Positions 42,638-51,654 of a DNA stretch of 64,000 bases are shown piece after piece. The DNA lies in assembly GCF_004136555.1 (NCBI RefSeq), contig NZ_NOIT01000008.1, forward strand, positions 94,972 to 158,971, in the 5' to 3' direction. Numbering within the stretch: the stretch's first letter is position 1; each line of letters starts with the position of its first letter. The notes below the pieces were generated by a model, which was not told where the DNA came from, did no database searches, and saw only the letters and a list, made by a program, of their open reading frames with translations. Made by a program: the position numbers and the translations under genes. This stretch comes from Kocuria carniphila. Lineage in GTDB: Bacteria > Actinomycetota > Actinomycetes > Actinomycetales > Micrococcaceae.

Positions 42638-43117
42638 GTGGGTTTCTTACGCGATTACGTGGCTACCCGTCGCGACGACCAGGAATTGGGTCGCGGCGTG
42701 TGGCGGCGTGCTCACGACCGTTTCCAGCGAGGTCTGGACCGGTACCACCAGATGTTGGAGGGCGTGACGGACCCCGATCTTCGCGCCGGGGCGATCCCGA
42801 TCGCCAACGACCTCGCGGATCTGTTGCCGCGAGTGCGCCAGGTCTGTATGGAGGCCCACCGTCGCGCGCCGTCCGAAACACAGGACATCCCCGCGTCCAA
42901 AGGCGGTTATCTCTCGGACGTCCACCGCCAACTGTCCCGCAGCGGGAATGCCATGGCACAAACGGCGGAGGCGCTGACCATGGCGCGGTTCGCGGCGTCG
43001 TCGGCGAATTCGACGGACGAGGAAAGCAAAAGCGACCCGCGCGTTCAAGGAATCGAACGACGGGCCGCCAGCGTGCACGAATGCGTGGAGCAGGCAGAAG
43101 CCTTGCTGCGCGACTAG
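42638..43117 (+). CDS. hypothetical protein, helical
   Basis: This 159-residue soluble protein is predicted mostly helical, with basic N-terminus (FLRDYVATRRDDQELGRGVWRR) and a C-terminal helix rich in Ala and Glu. AAAGGGG precedes GTG 42638 at about 7 nt. Family not recognised; similar lone proteins occur in Micrococcaceae. A reading frame on the opposite strand (42647-43261) lacks any start signal and is taken as a shadow. Confidence 0.6.
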   Translation: MGFLRDYVATRRDDQELGRGVWRRAHDRFQRGLDRYHQMLEGVTDPDLRAGAIPIANDLADLLPRVRQVCMEAHRRAPSETQDIPASKGGYLSDVHRQLSRSGNAMAQTAEALTMARFAASSANSTDEESKSDPRVQGIERRAASVHECVEQAEALLRD

Positions 43118-43131
43118 ACCTTGCTGAGAGA

Positions 43132-43404
43132 CTAGGCGGCGAGCTGCTGGGGCTGTGCCTCCTGGATGCGACGATTCCGGTAGTACTGCAGCGTGTCGAG
43201 TACGGCGGAATCCGTGGCGGCCGCGTGACGGCCGCGGCGGCGCTTCCGCACCGTGAACCACACCGAACGCACCGTGGTGATCAGGGCGAGCGTGGCAAAG
43301 AAGAGGACACCCACGGACAGGATGTTCTGTGAAACGGTGAGACTCACGCCTGCGAGTCCTGCGGCGGCTACGGGCATGGCCTGGGTGAGATCTACGCTAT
43401 ACAT
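43132..43404 (-). CDS. small membrane protein coupled to a processive glycosyltransferase
   Basis: This 90-residue protein has one or two hydrophobic segments (about 10-25 and 28-46), then a basic run KRRRGRHAA and a soluble tail. It overlaps the end of the glycosyltransferase gene by 8 bp, so it is translated with it. Some poly-N-acetylglucosamine and hyaluronan-type synthases need a small membrane partner (PgaD-like), and this is a candidate; sequence similarity to PgaD is not evident. Confidence 0.6.
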   Translation of the reverse strand: MYSVDLTQAMPVAAAGLAGVSLTVSQNILSVGVLFFATLALITTVRSVWFTVRKRRRGRHAAATDSAVLDTLQYYRNRRIQEAQPQQLAA

Positions 43405-44440
43405 TGACGGCGGTACCTTCCTCTACTTCTACGTGGTGCCACGAGCCGGTCTGGCCCGTGAGGTGCTGGTGGACAGCCGCGACGAACGCGGACTGCAGGA
43501 TCAGTGCATAAATCAGTTCGGGGAGTACGAGCGCCGCGGTGAAGCGGGCCTGCCAGCCGAGCTTCCACACTGTGACGGTGCGTTCCACGGCGAACACGGC
43601 GCCCACCGCGAGCCAGAACGGGTTCAGTGCGAACCAACCGAACACGAGTGACATGGCCGTGAGCGTCAGATACAGGGACATGAGCCCCACGGACAGGCAG
43701 AGCATGAGCTGCTGGCGCCAGTACGGGGCCGAGACGCGTGTGAAGCCGTAGGCGGTCACGTTCTGCAGAGCGCCCAGGTACCAGCGGCGGCGCTGCAGGA
43801 ACAGCAGCTTGACCGACGGCATCATCTCGGTCGTGGACTCGCATTCGACCGGTGAGCACAAGCGGTACCCCACGGTCTTCAGATCCAGCGTTAGACGCAT
43901 GTCCTCGGTGATGGAGCCCAGGTCGTAGTAACGACCGAAGTGCTCCTTGACCGCTTCCATGGCGTCCCAGCGGATCAATGCCGCGGTGCCGGAGAGTACG
44001 AAAGTCTGATCGGTGCGTTCGATCTGCTCCGCGTAGCGGGCCCATTCCAGACGCTGCATGTACTGCAGGTAGCCTTCCGGGTCCACACCACCGAAGACAG
44101 CTCCCACGGCACCCATTTTCGGGTCGCGCAGCCGCTCAAGGGCGATCTCGATGAATTGCGGTGCCAATTCGGTGTCCGCGTCCATGACCATCACATGCCG
44201 TGGGTTCATGGTCGAGACGACCTCGAGGGCCTGATTGAGCGCACCGGCCTTGCGGTGCGTGTTGTCGACACTCTCCATCACGTCCGCCCCCGCGGCCCGT
44301 GCGATCTCCACGGTGTTGTCCGTGGAGTTGTCGGAAACCACCAGAATACGATCCGGTGAATGTGTTTGATGTAACAAGGACGTGATGGTGCCTTGAATAC
44401 TTTGTGCTTCGTTATGGGCAGGAATGATCGCAACGATCAT
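43397..44440 (-). CDS. processive GT2 glycosyltransferase (PgaC/NodC-like)
   Basis: This 347-residue membrane-bound synthase has a cytosolic GT-A domain starting MIVAIIPAHNEAQSIQG. It has the metal motif DADTE, TEDMRL as general base and the processivity motif QRRRW, followed by three or more membrane helices. The layout matches beta-glycan synthases such as NodC, PgaC and hyaluronan synthase. The ATG at 44440 starts the conserved domain; GTG 44527 adds 29 residues and has AGGGGA upstream, so it remains possible. The product polymer is unknown. Confidence 0.85.
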   Translation of the reverse strand: MIVAIIPAHNEAQSIQGTITSLLHQTHSPDRILVVSDNSTDNTVEIARAAGADVMESVDNTHRKAGALNQALEVVSTMNPRHVMVMDADTELAPQFIEIALERLRDPKMGAVGAVFGGVDPEGYLQYMQRLEWARYAEQIERTDQTFVLSGTAALIRWDAMEAVKEHFGRYYDLGSITEDMRLTLDLKTVGYRLCSPVECESTTEMMPSVKLLFLQRRRWYLGALQNVTAYGFTRVSAPYWRQQLMLCLSVGLMSLYLTLTAMSLVFGWFALNPFWLAVGAVFAVERTVTVWKLGWQARFTAALVLPELIYALILQSAFVAAVHQHLTGQTGSWHHVEVEEGTAVNV

Positions 44441-44677
44441 GTTGGTGATCGGTCCTTCTACGTGTGATAAAGAGCGTGGAAGACTCTCAACCTCTCCCCA
44501 AGGTTTCTTACTGAAAGTCCACCGCACTCGCGCGTCCCCTGTGCGCTTTGAATCGCTGACCGAGAGCCCAATCCCCGTCAGTGTTCGTTATTAAGAGTAT
44601 AGGCGCTGGTAGTGCACTAAAATCCACCCTGCTGGGGACAACGCCCCAGGTTACAGCAGCTTTTTGGGGGACAAGTA

Positions 44678-45295
44678 TCAGATAATGCGTTGTTGTCTGG
44701 CTCGATCGATGGCCGCTGTCCGATTGTCCACATTGAGTTTGTTGTAGACGTGAACTAGATGCGTTTTCACGGTTGCCTCGGAGATGAACAATTGCTTTGC
44801 CATGCTGCGATTACTTGCACCGGTAGCCGCTAATTCAAGTATTTCAATTTCACGCGGCGATAAAGCCGATGCGGGTTTTGTGGTGCGCATCACTAATTGC
44901 GCGGTTACTTGTGGGGAAAGCACCGGGCGATTCGCGGCGGCGTCGAGAACTGCCTGGCGCAATGTTTCTTCCGGTGCGTCCTTCAACAGGTACCCGGTGG
45001 CCCCGGCTTCCAGTGCGGAGAGGATGTCCGACTGCGTGTCGTACGTGGTGAGGATCAGCACGGGAGGTCCGCCGGCGGCGCGAATGGCACGTGTCGCATC
45101 GATGCCCGTGGGCCCGGGGCCCATCTGGATGTCCATGACCACCACATCGATGTCGTCGTGGCGGGATCGCTGTTGAGCGGACAGCGCGTCCCGTGCCTCA
45201 GCCACCACGGTGATGTCCGGGAGACCTTCCAACACGGCCCGCAGTCCGGCACGCACCACGGGGTGATCGTCGACCAATAGGACTCGAGTGCTCAT
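44678..45295 (-). CDS. NarL/LiaR-type response regulator
   Basis: This 205-residue two-domain regulator has a receiver with D9, D10 and phosphoacceptor D55 (VVVMDIQMG), then a LuxR-type HTH (LSPREIEILELAATGASNRS, then TVKTHLVHVYNKL). Its start overlaps the kinase gene by ATGA. The divergent ABC transporter (46849) is the probable target. A palindrome at 46718-46735 is a candidate binding site. Confidence 0.92.
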   Translation of the reverse strand: MSTRVLLVDDHPVVRAGLRAVLEGLPDITVVAEARDALSAQQRSRHDDIDVVVMDIQMGPGPTGIDATRAIRAAGGPPVLILTTYDTQSDILSALEAGATGYLLKDAPEETLRQAVLDAAANRPVLSPQVTAQLVMRTTKPASALSPREIEILELAATGASNRSMAKQLFISEATVKTHLVHVYNKLNVDNRTAAIDRARQQRII

Positions 45296-46608
45296 GATGA
45301 TTCTCCGGAGAGGTCGTTGTCGGGGGAGCTCTGAGGTTCCGTGCTGTTGAGGGCGGGGTCAACAAGGCTGGACGCCGGATTCGGACGCGGCGGTTTCAAG
45401 GGAAGCCGCACGGTCACTGCGGTGCCGTCCCCGGGTGCGGACTCAACGGTGGCGATTCCACCGGCGGCCGTCACCCGTTCATGGAGGCCGGGCAAACCGA
45501 AACCGTTGGACCCGTCCCTGGGTGGCAGCCGATCCGGTGAGAAGCCCACACCGTTGTCGACCACGTCCACGCTCACCTCGTGCTCCCACCAGGAGAGGCT
45601 GGCCACGGCCTGGCGAGCGTGTGCGTGTGAGGCCACATTGGCCAGCAGAGTTTGCGCGGCGCGCAACAGCACCGTCTGCTGAGCGAACTCGGCCTGTCCC
45701 GCGCCGTCCTCAGTGAACGTCACGGTGAGATCTTCCCCGCGGGCGCGGGCCTGCTCCGTGGTTCGCTCGCTCAGCTGACGCAGCGCATCGGCCAACGGAA
45801 CAGCCAGGGCCGGGGACGAGAGGTTGTGGACGAACCGCCGTGCCTCCGCCAGGTTCTCGGACGCCGCGGTCTCGATGGTGCCCAGCCGTTCATCGGTGCG
45901 CCGCATGTCTACCTCGGACAGGGACGACCTGGCGGCACGGGACATCAGGACGATCGACGAAAGCCCCTGAGCCAACGTGTCGTGGATTTCGCGGGCCAAG
46001 CGTTCACGTTCGGTGGCCTGGCCGGCGGCACGTTCGGTGCGGGCCAGTTCCGAACGTGTGTTTTCCAGCGCAGTCAACGTGCGCTGATACCGCAGCACGT
46101 CCTGATACATGGCCCGGTAGGAAGAAGCCATGATCACGGAGAACACCGCGCCCAGGGCGGGACCGTAGACCATGGCGGACGTGAACTCATCGGCACCGAT
46201 GTGCAGCCGTTGGGACAGCACCACCACGCCCGTCATAACCACCACGCAGGCCAGTGCGACGGCCCGCGGTAGTAGCAGCAGGAACAAGAAGAAGAGTGGG
46301 AACACCACGGAGATGAAGTCGACGCTCATGAGGACCAGGGCGCCCCACAGCACGGAGATCATCACGAGCCACGGAATCGCCAGGAATCGAGGATTTCGAT
46401 CACTGCGACCGTGGGCGTACCGGTTCTCCCACACGGTGCCCACCAAGTACACGGCAGCCAGCAAGCACGCCAAGCACAGGGACCACGCGAACTTCATGGG
46501 CGGGTCCGAGGCCATCCGCAGCACGCCGAGCAACAACAGCCCCGCGAAACTCACGTGGAGGGCCAGCCGCAGTGCCCGCAGCACCCGGGCGGTCGAGGTC
46601 GTTTCCAC
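45292..46608 (-). CDS. sensor histidine kinase, HisKA_3 family
   Basis: This 438-residue membrane kinase has five or six N-terminal membrane segments. A dimerisation region follows, with the phosphorylated histidine in REIHDTLAQGLSSIVL, then a HATPase_c domain with N-box (LLANVASHAHA), DNGVGF and GLPGLHERV. GTG 46608 is preferred, with AAAGGCAG upstream at 6-9 nt; a TTG 46644 start would add 12 residues without a ribosome site. Few extracellular residues suggests sensing within the membrane, as in LiaS-type envelope-stress sensors. Confidence 0.88.
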   Translation of the reverse strand: METTSTARVLRALRLALHVSFAGLLLLGVLRMASDPPMKFAWSLCLACLLAAVYLVGTVWENRYAHGRSDRNPRFLAIPWLVMISVLWGALVLMSVDFISVVFPLFFLFLLLLPRAVALACVVVMTGVVVLSQRLHIGADEFTSAMVYGPALGAVFSVIMASSYRAMYQDVLRYQRTLTALENTRSELARTERAAGQATERERLAREIHDTLAQGLSSIVLMSRAARSSLSEVDMRRTDERLGTIETAASENLAEARRFVHNLSSPALAVPLADALRQLSERTTEQARARGEDLTVTFTEDGAGQAEFAQQTVLLRAAQTLLANVASHAHARQAVASLSWWEHEVSVDVVDNGVGFSPDRLPPRDGSNGFGLPGLHERVTAAGGIATVESAPGDGTAVTVRLPLKPPRPNPASSLVDPALNSTEPQSSPDNDLSGESS

Positions 46609-46717
46609 CTGAGTCTGCCTTTCGTGCCGGTTCGCTGGTCTCAAAGCGAGGATGACGACGCCGCGGCGGCGTCGTCGGTCTCGCTAGCGCAGCATACGCG
46701 GCGAACCCGAGCGGCAG

Positions 46718-46735
46718 ATCCACCAAAAGGTGGAT
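46718..46735. promoter_or_regulatory. candidate response-regulator operator
   Basis: ATCCACC and GGTGGAT are inverted around AAAA in the space between the divergent two-component and ABC-transporter genes. Confidence 0.45.
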
Positions 46736-46848
46736 TGTGCACTCAACTCAACGGCATCGGAAGGTCGCTCGGATGCGCGATGTGACGGCGAGGGATTTTC
46801 GGGAACCTGAAATGGAAGAAATCTGTCATGAAGGGACCGGAGGTACCT

Positions 46849-47973
46849 ATGTTCGTCTCGGTGAGAGACATCGTTTTCGCCAAGGGGCGTGTAGCCCTGG
46901 TGGCGTCGGTGGTCGCGCTGATCACCATTCTCCTGATCATGTTGAGCGGGTTGACCAACGGATTGGGCAAGCAGAACACCGCCGCGTTGGAAACGCTGGA
47001 CGCGCAGCGCATCGTGTTCGGTCCGGCCGAGGGCACGGAGGAAATGCCCTCGTTGACCACCTCGCAGATCACCCAGGAGCAGCTGGACGCCTGGACCGCG
47101 GAGCCCGCGGTTGAGCACGCCGAACCGCTCGTGGTCACGCTGACGCAGGTGGGCTCGGATTCAAAGGTAACCACCGGTGCCGTAATGGGCCTGCCCCAGG
47201 ATTCGATGTTCGCGCAGAAGGTCGACCTGCTCGAAGGTCAGCACCGCCCCGACGACGGCCAGATCGTGCTGTCGGAGTCCTATACGGAGGACCTGGGCAT
47301 CGGCCTGGGTGACACCGTGGGTATTGGCGGCAAGGATCTTGAGGTCGTCGGGTTCGTTGCGGACGAGTTCTACAGCCACCTGCCCGTGGCGTGGCTGACC
47401 GATGCGGACGCCCTGGCGGTCGCTCATCAGCCCAGCGCCACCGTGGGGACCGAGATCATGGTCCAGTTCGCGGACGGCACCGATTCCGCTCAGATGGACG
47501 AGATCGCGACCAACCTGGACGGGCGGGTCGACACCATCACCCAGACGACCCGAGAGTCGTTCCAGGCCATCCCGTCCTATTCCTCCGAGAACGGCTCGCT
47601 CATGCTCATGCAGGCTTTCCTGTACGGGATCTCTGCGCTCGTGGTGATTTCGTTCATCACCGTGTGGACCGTTCAGCGCACCCGCGATGTAGCCGTACTG
47701 CGCGCACTGGGCGCCTCACGCGGGTACCTGGTGCGCGACTCCCTGGTGCAGGCCACGCTCGTGGTCGGCCTGGGCGTGATCATCGGCGCTCTCATGGGTG
47801 GCCTGATGGGCTGGCTCGTGGCCACGCAGGTCACCGCCGTTCCTTTCCTGTTCTCGCTGGCCGCCGTGGCCATTCCGGCGCTCGGCGTGCTGCTGCTGGG
47901 CATCGTGGGTTCGTTGCTCGCCGTACGCCGCGTTGCCAAAGTCGACCCCATGATTGCCCTGGGAGGTAACTGA
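46849..47973 (+). CDS. ABC transporter permease, FtsX/MacB type
   Basis: This 374-residue permease has an N-terminal membrane helix (about 12-35), a large extracellular domain (about 40-260) and three C-terminal helices. The C-terminal part carries RTRDVAVLRALGASRGYLVR, the coupling motif of FtsX-like permeases. GGAGG at 46839-46843 places the start at ATG 46849. It overlaps none but is followed directly by its ATPase (1-bp gap). MacB-type exporters extrude peptides or lipoproteins. It is divergent from the LiaR-type system that likely controls it. Confidence 0.9.
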   Translation: MFVSVRDIVFAKGRVALVASVVALITILLIMLSGLTNGLGKQNTAALETLDAQRIVFGPAEGTEEMPSLTTSQITQEQLDAWTAEPAVEHAEPLVVTLTQVGSDSKVTTGAVMGLPQDSMFAQKVDLLEGQHRPDDGQIVLSESYTEDLGIGLGDTVGIGGKDLEVVGFVADEFYSHLPVAWLTDADALAVAHQPSATVGTEIMVQFADGTDSAQMDEIATNLDGRVDTITQTTRESFQAIPSYSSENGSLMLMQAFLYGISALVVISFITVWTVQRTRDVAVLRALGASRGYLVRDSLVQATLVVGLGVIIGALMGGLMGWLVATQVTAVPFLFSLAAVAIPALGVLLLGIVGSLLAVRRVAKVDPMIALGGN

Positions 47974-47974
47974 C

Positions 47975-48727
47975 ATGTCCACCACCACTCACACCGCGCC
48001 CTGGAACGAGCAGGATCGTGCCGTGGCCGCGCCCGCTTTCGAGCTTCGCAACGTCACGCTGTCCTATCCGGACGGCAAGGGGCCCGACGGCGCTCCCCGC
48101 ACCATCACCGCGCTCGACAACGTGTCCTTATCGGCCGTTCCCGGCACCATGACCGCGTTGACCGGCCCGTCGGGTTCGGGCAAGTCTTCCCTGTTGGCCG
48201 TGGCGTCCACGCTGTTGAAGCCGACTTCGGGTGAGGTGCTCATCGGCGAGACGTCCGTGGGAACACTGTCCGAGAAGGAACGCGCTCGCCTGCGCCGCAA
48301 CGAGGTGGGCACCGTGTTCCAGCAGCCCAACTTGATTCCCTCGCTCAAGGCCGTGGACCAGTTGGTCGTGACCAGCCACATCCGCGGCGCTCGAGGTGCG
48401 GCCAAACGACAGGCTCGCGAACGGGCCCGGCAACTGCTCGAGCTGGTGGGCCTCGAGGACGCCGGGCGGCGCCGCCCGCACGAGCTCTCCGGTGGCCAGC
48501 GGCAGCGCGTGAACATTGCCCGCGCGCTCATGGGCGAACCCAAACTGCTTCTGGTGGACGAACCCACGTCCGCTCTGGACCAGCAGCGCTCGGCCGAGGT
48601 CATGCAACTGCTCAAGAACCTCACCCGCAAGTTCGACCTGGCCACCGTGGTGGTCACCCACGACCTGGAATTCGTGGACATGGCCGACCGCGAGGTCACC
48701 ATGCTGGACGGCAAGCTGACCGTCTGA
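47975..48727 (+). CDS. ABC transporter ATP-binding protein, MacB/LolD type
   Basis: This 250-residue ATPase has Walker A GPSGSGKSS, Q-loop TVFQQPNLIPSL, signature LSGGQRQRV, Walker B LLLVDEPT and switch histidine VTHD. GGGAGG precedes ATG 47975; an earlier in-frame ATG at 47954 lies inside the permease gene. It energises the adjacent permease. No periplasmic adaptor gene is seen nearby. Confidence 0.93.
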   Translation: MSTTTHTAPWNEQDRAVAAPAFELRNVTLSYPDGKGPDGAPRTITALDNVSLSAVPGTMTALTGPSGSGKSSLLAVASTLLKPTSGEVLIGETSVGTLSEKERARLRRNEVGTVFQQPNLIPSLKAVDQLVVTSHIRGARGAAKRQARERARQLLELVGLEDAGRRRPHELSGGQRQRVNIARALMGEPKLLLVDEPTSALDQQRSAEVMQLLKNLTRKFDLATVVVTHDLEFVDMADREVTMLDGKLTV

Positions 48728-48820
48728 TCGCAACTCACCTCGTGGGCGCGCTCCGGTCCGGAAAGGGACACCCCCCGGGGCCAAGCGTGACCATCCGAGC
48801 GGAAGTCGCTCGGATACGAG

Positions 48821-48860
48821 AAAACCCCGGGAACCTGATCAGGTTCCCGGGGTTTTCTTC
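48821..48860 (+). terminator. terminator after the ABC transporter
   Basis: AAAACCCCGGGAACCT pairs perfectly over 16 bp around GATC and runs into CTTC. Confidence 0.85.
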
Positions 48861-48867
48861 TGTTCGG

Positions 48868-48940
48868 AGCCACCTGCCGGAATCGAACCGGCGACCTATT
48901 CTTTACGAGGGAATTGCTCTACCGACTGAGCTAAGGTGGC
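48868..48940 (-). tRNA. tRNA-Thr (CGT)
   Basis: Read on the minus strand: acceptor GCCACCT/AGGTGGC, D-arm AGCTCAGTCGGTAGAGC, anticodon loop CTCGTAA giving CGT, T-arm CCGGTTCGATTCCGG. The last anticodon-stem pair is a C-A mismatch. CCA is not encoded. Confidence 0.95.
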
Positions 48941-49027
48941 GCAGCAGAACCGAGCACGGTTCAGATGCACCCAAGACAGTAGCAGACAACCCCGCTCAGG
49001 CCCCAATCGGCGGGGGTTTTCACCGCA

Positions 49028-50038
49028 TCAGGCGTTCGCGTAGCGGTTCTCCGCCGGTGGCAGGCCCAGGCGCGCGCGCAGGGTGGATTGTTCGTCCGGT
49101 GACTCATCAGTGCCAACCAGCTCCGGGACCACCCCGGCGGCCGCGCGCACGGCCAGTTCCACGTCATAGGGGCCGGTCTCCAGGACGACGCCGCTCACTC
49201 CGACCTGAACCCACCTCGCCACGATTTCCGGGTCCAGAGCGTCTGCATCGGCGTCAATCACGGCGAGCACACACGCCGACGGGTTCCAGTCGAGAACCTT
49301 AACGGCCTCGGGGCCCACGGACTCCGCCGGCAGCAGCACCACGTCGGCCTGTTCCACCGCGCCCCGCAACGCCTCCAGAGGTGCGTCCGGTGCGTGTTCC
49401 ACGAAGACCGGTAGATGTCCCTGCGTGGGACGGGGGACGATCGAGGGCCCCTTCACAGTGAATTCTTCACTCGCAGAATCGGTGCCACTGAAGTCCACGT
49501 AGTGCAGTTTGGAGCGGTCCACGAAACGACCCGTGGCCTGATCGCGGATCTCCGCGTCCGCCTCCCACGAGTCCCACAACCTACGGACCACGTCGATGAC
49601 GTCCGCGGTTTCCGCCCAGGCGGGGTCTGCGGAAGGTGTGGCGCGCCGACCCACGTTGGCGGCGGCGTCGGCCCCCAGCGAGGGCGCGAACAAGACCCCG
49701 GCGCGGCCGTGCGTCGCCCAGTCCAGGGAGGCGCTCTCGGTGCCCATCAGGAACGGCTCGGTGTGAGTCGTGCGCAGGGTCGGCACGACTGCGATGCTCG
49801 AGGTCTGCGGGCCAAGCCACGCGGCGGTCTGCAGCGCAGACAAGCGGCCAGCGGCGGGCCCGGCCGCAGGCGCGGTGTCAAGATCGTCGTCGAGCAGCAC
49901 GAAGGCCGCGCCGGCGGTCTCCGCGTCGAGGGCAGCCTGACGAACAGCGGCACCGGAGAAGTACTTGGCCGGATCTACACGGTCGATTCCCGGGCGAGGG
50001 GTAATGCGGGCGGCGATCACGAAGGATGGGGTGCTCAT
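49028..50038 (-). CDS. LLM-class flavin-dependent oxidoreductase
   Basis: This 336-residue luciferase-like protein has flavin-barrel motifs ALDAETAGAAFVLLDDDLD, TSSIAVVPTLRTTHTEPF and RAGVLFAPSLG. It is more degenerate than typical members in its C-terminal half. AGGAGG lies 6 nt before ATG 50038. It begins 1 nt after the stop of the next LLM gene, so the two are translated together and may form a heterodimer or act in sequence. Confidence 0.8.
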   Translation of the reverse strand: MSTPSFVIAARITPRPGIDRVDPAKYFSGAAVRQAALDAETAGAAFVLLDDDLDTAPAAGPAAGRLSALQTAAWLGPQTSSIAVVPTLRTTHTEPFLMGTESASLDWATHGRAGVLFAPSLGADAAANVGRRATPSADPAWAETADVIDVVRRLWDSWEADAEIRDQATGRFVDRSKLHYVDFSGTDSASEEFTVKGPSIVPRPTQGHLPVFVEHAPDAPLEALRGAVEQADVVLLPAESVGPEAVKVLDWNPSACVLAVIDADADALDPEIVARWVQVGVSGVVLETGPYDVELAVRAAAGVVPELVGTDESPDEQSTLRARLGLPPAENRYANA

Positions 50039-50039
50039 G

Positions 50040-51425
50040 TCAGGCCTCCTGACCGTTGGTTGCTGCGGCACGAACGTCGGCGCGTGCCTGCGACCACTCG
50101 GTCGCGGGGCGGTATTCGTTCAGCTCCATGGTGGCGCGCAGGGCGGGATCGTCTGAGGGATAGGAGTCCGGGTACACGCCCATCTCCTGCAAGCGAGGAA
50201 TCACCGTGTCGACGAACTCGTCCAAGCCACCCGGGACCACGGTGGGGATCAGGATGAACCCGTCCGCAGCGCGTTCCTGGATGTACTGGTTCATCTTCCG
50301 TGCCACGGTGTCCGCCGAACCGACGAACGCGAAACGGGGAGATTCCCGTACCACCAGGTCACGAATGGACAGGTTCTCCGCCTGGGCGATCTCACGCCAG
50401 CGCTGTGCGGTGGCCACCGGGTCCTTGACGTGCTTAACGCGTCCCTGGGAGACCTCGGGGCCGTCCAACACGGGGTCGAAGTCGGGGAGCGGGCCGTCCG
50501 GATCGAAGGACGACAGGTCCGTGTTCCACACGCGTTCCAGGGTCGCGATTGCGGTGGCGCCCGAGTGCTGGGCATAGGCCTGCTCGCGGGCGCGTCCGGC
50601 GGCGTCGGCATCCGTATCGCCCAGGACGTAGGACACTCCGGGGTAGATGCGCAGGTCGTCCTCGGCGCGGCCGTACTTGGCCAGGCGGCTCTTGGTGTCC
50701 TTGTAGAAGGCCTTGCCGTCCTCGAGTTCGGAATGACGGGTGAAGATGACGTCCGCGGAACCGGCAGCGAATTCGCGCCCGGAATCCGAATCGCCCGCCT
50801 GGAAGATCACGGGATGAACCTGCGGGCTGCGGGGCACGTCGAAGCGCCCGGAGATGTCGAAGAACTCGCTGCGGTGTTCGTACGCACCGGCGGTGTCGTC
50901 CGCGTCCTGTGCGGAGGCGGGCCAGGATTCCCAGAGCGTGCGAGCGGCGTCGATGAAGTCCTCGGCCCGCTCATAGCGCTGGGGGTAGGGGAGGTAGCCG
51001 CCGCGGCGGAAGTTCTCACCCGTGAAAGCATCGGGGCTGGTCACCACGTTCCACGCAGCGCGGCCACCCGAGAGGTGATCGAGAGTCGCGAACTGGCGTG
51101 CCAGTTCGTACGGTTCGTGGAAGGTTGCGGTCAGCGTTCCGGCCAAGCCAATCCGTTCGGTGGCTCCGGCCACGGCGGACAGCACCGTGAGGGTGTCCGG
51201 CCGGCCCATGACATCAAGGTCGTAGATCTTGCCGTTCATCTCGCGCAACCGCAGGCCCTCGGCCAGGAACAGGAAATCCATGAGGCCGCGCTCGGCGGTC
51301 TGCGCCATGTGAATGAACGAATCCACCGCGATGTGACTTTCGCTGCGCGGATCCGACCAGATCGTGTTGTTGTTGACGCCCGGAAAATGCGCCGCCAGGT
51401 GAACTCTGCGCGGTGAGCTGCTCAT
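50040..51425 (-). CDS. LLM-class monooxygenase, NtaA/SnaA/DszA family
   Basis: This 461-residue FMNH2-dependent monooxygenase has HLAAHFPGVNNNTIW, AERGLMDFLFLAEGL, GRAAWNVVTSPD, ENFRRGGYLPYPQRYERAEDF and HPVIFQAGDSDSGREFA. These are landmarks of the NtaA (nitrilotriacetate), SnaA and DszA (dibenzothiophene sulfone) group. Such enzymes cleave C-N or C-S bonds with reduced FMN. AGAGGG precedes ATG 51425. The operon with a second LLM gene, divergent from an FAD/NAD(P)-binding gene, suggests a small oxidative catabolic unit; a flavin reductase is not obvious. Confidence 0.88.
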   Translation of the reverse strand: MSSSPRRVHLAAHFPGVNNNTIWSDPRSESHIAVDSFIHMAQTAERGLMDFLFLAEGLRLREMNGKIYDLDVMGRPDTLTVLSAVAGATERIGLAGTLTATFHEPYELARQFATLDHLSGGRAAWNVVTSPDAFTGENFRRGGYLPYPQRYERAEDFIDAARTLWESWPASAQDADDTAGAYEHRSEFFDISGRFDVPRSPQVHPVIFQAGDSDSGREFAAGSADVIFTRHSELEDGKAFYKDTKSRLAKYGRAEDDLRIYPGVSYVLGDTDADAAGRAREQAYAQHSGATAIATLERVWNTDLSSFDPDGPLPDFDPVLDGPEVSQGRVKHVKDPVATAQRWREIAQAENLSIRDLVVRESPRFAFVGSADTVARKMNQYIQERAADGFILIPTVVPGGLDEFVDTVIPRLQEMGVYPDSYPSDDPALRATMELNEYRPATEWSQARADVRAAATNGQEA

Positions 51426-51654
51426 GACCTACCCTCTAGTCGACTTCGGTCCCGGACACGGTCGAGCGACCGGGCACTCCCGTCCATGGTGCCGCCGCTG
51501 CCGCGGAAGATGCCAACCGGCTGACTTGATTCTTCACACGCTGTCACAGAGCGTCACGCCGACCTGCGCGCCCAGGGCAGGCGGGGATAGCGTGACAAGT
51601 ACTGTCCGCAGTGCCCGCCCGCAGCGCGTGCACGCAACGATCTGGAGGTCACCG

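Noticed and set aside
51426..51654. Possible SAM-type riboswitch in the LLM/FAD divergent spacer (TGCCAACCGG)
   Set aside because: No matching P1-P4 stems can be drawn on either strand; the motif alone is too short.
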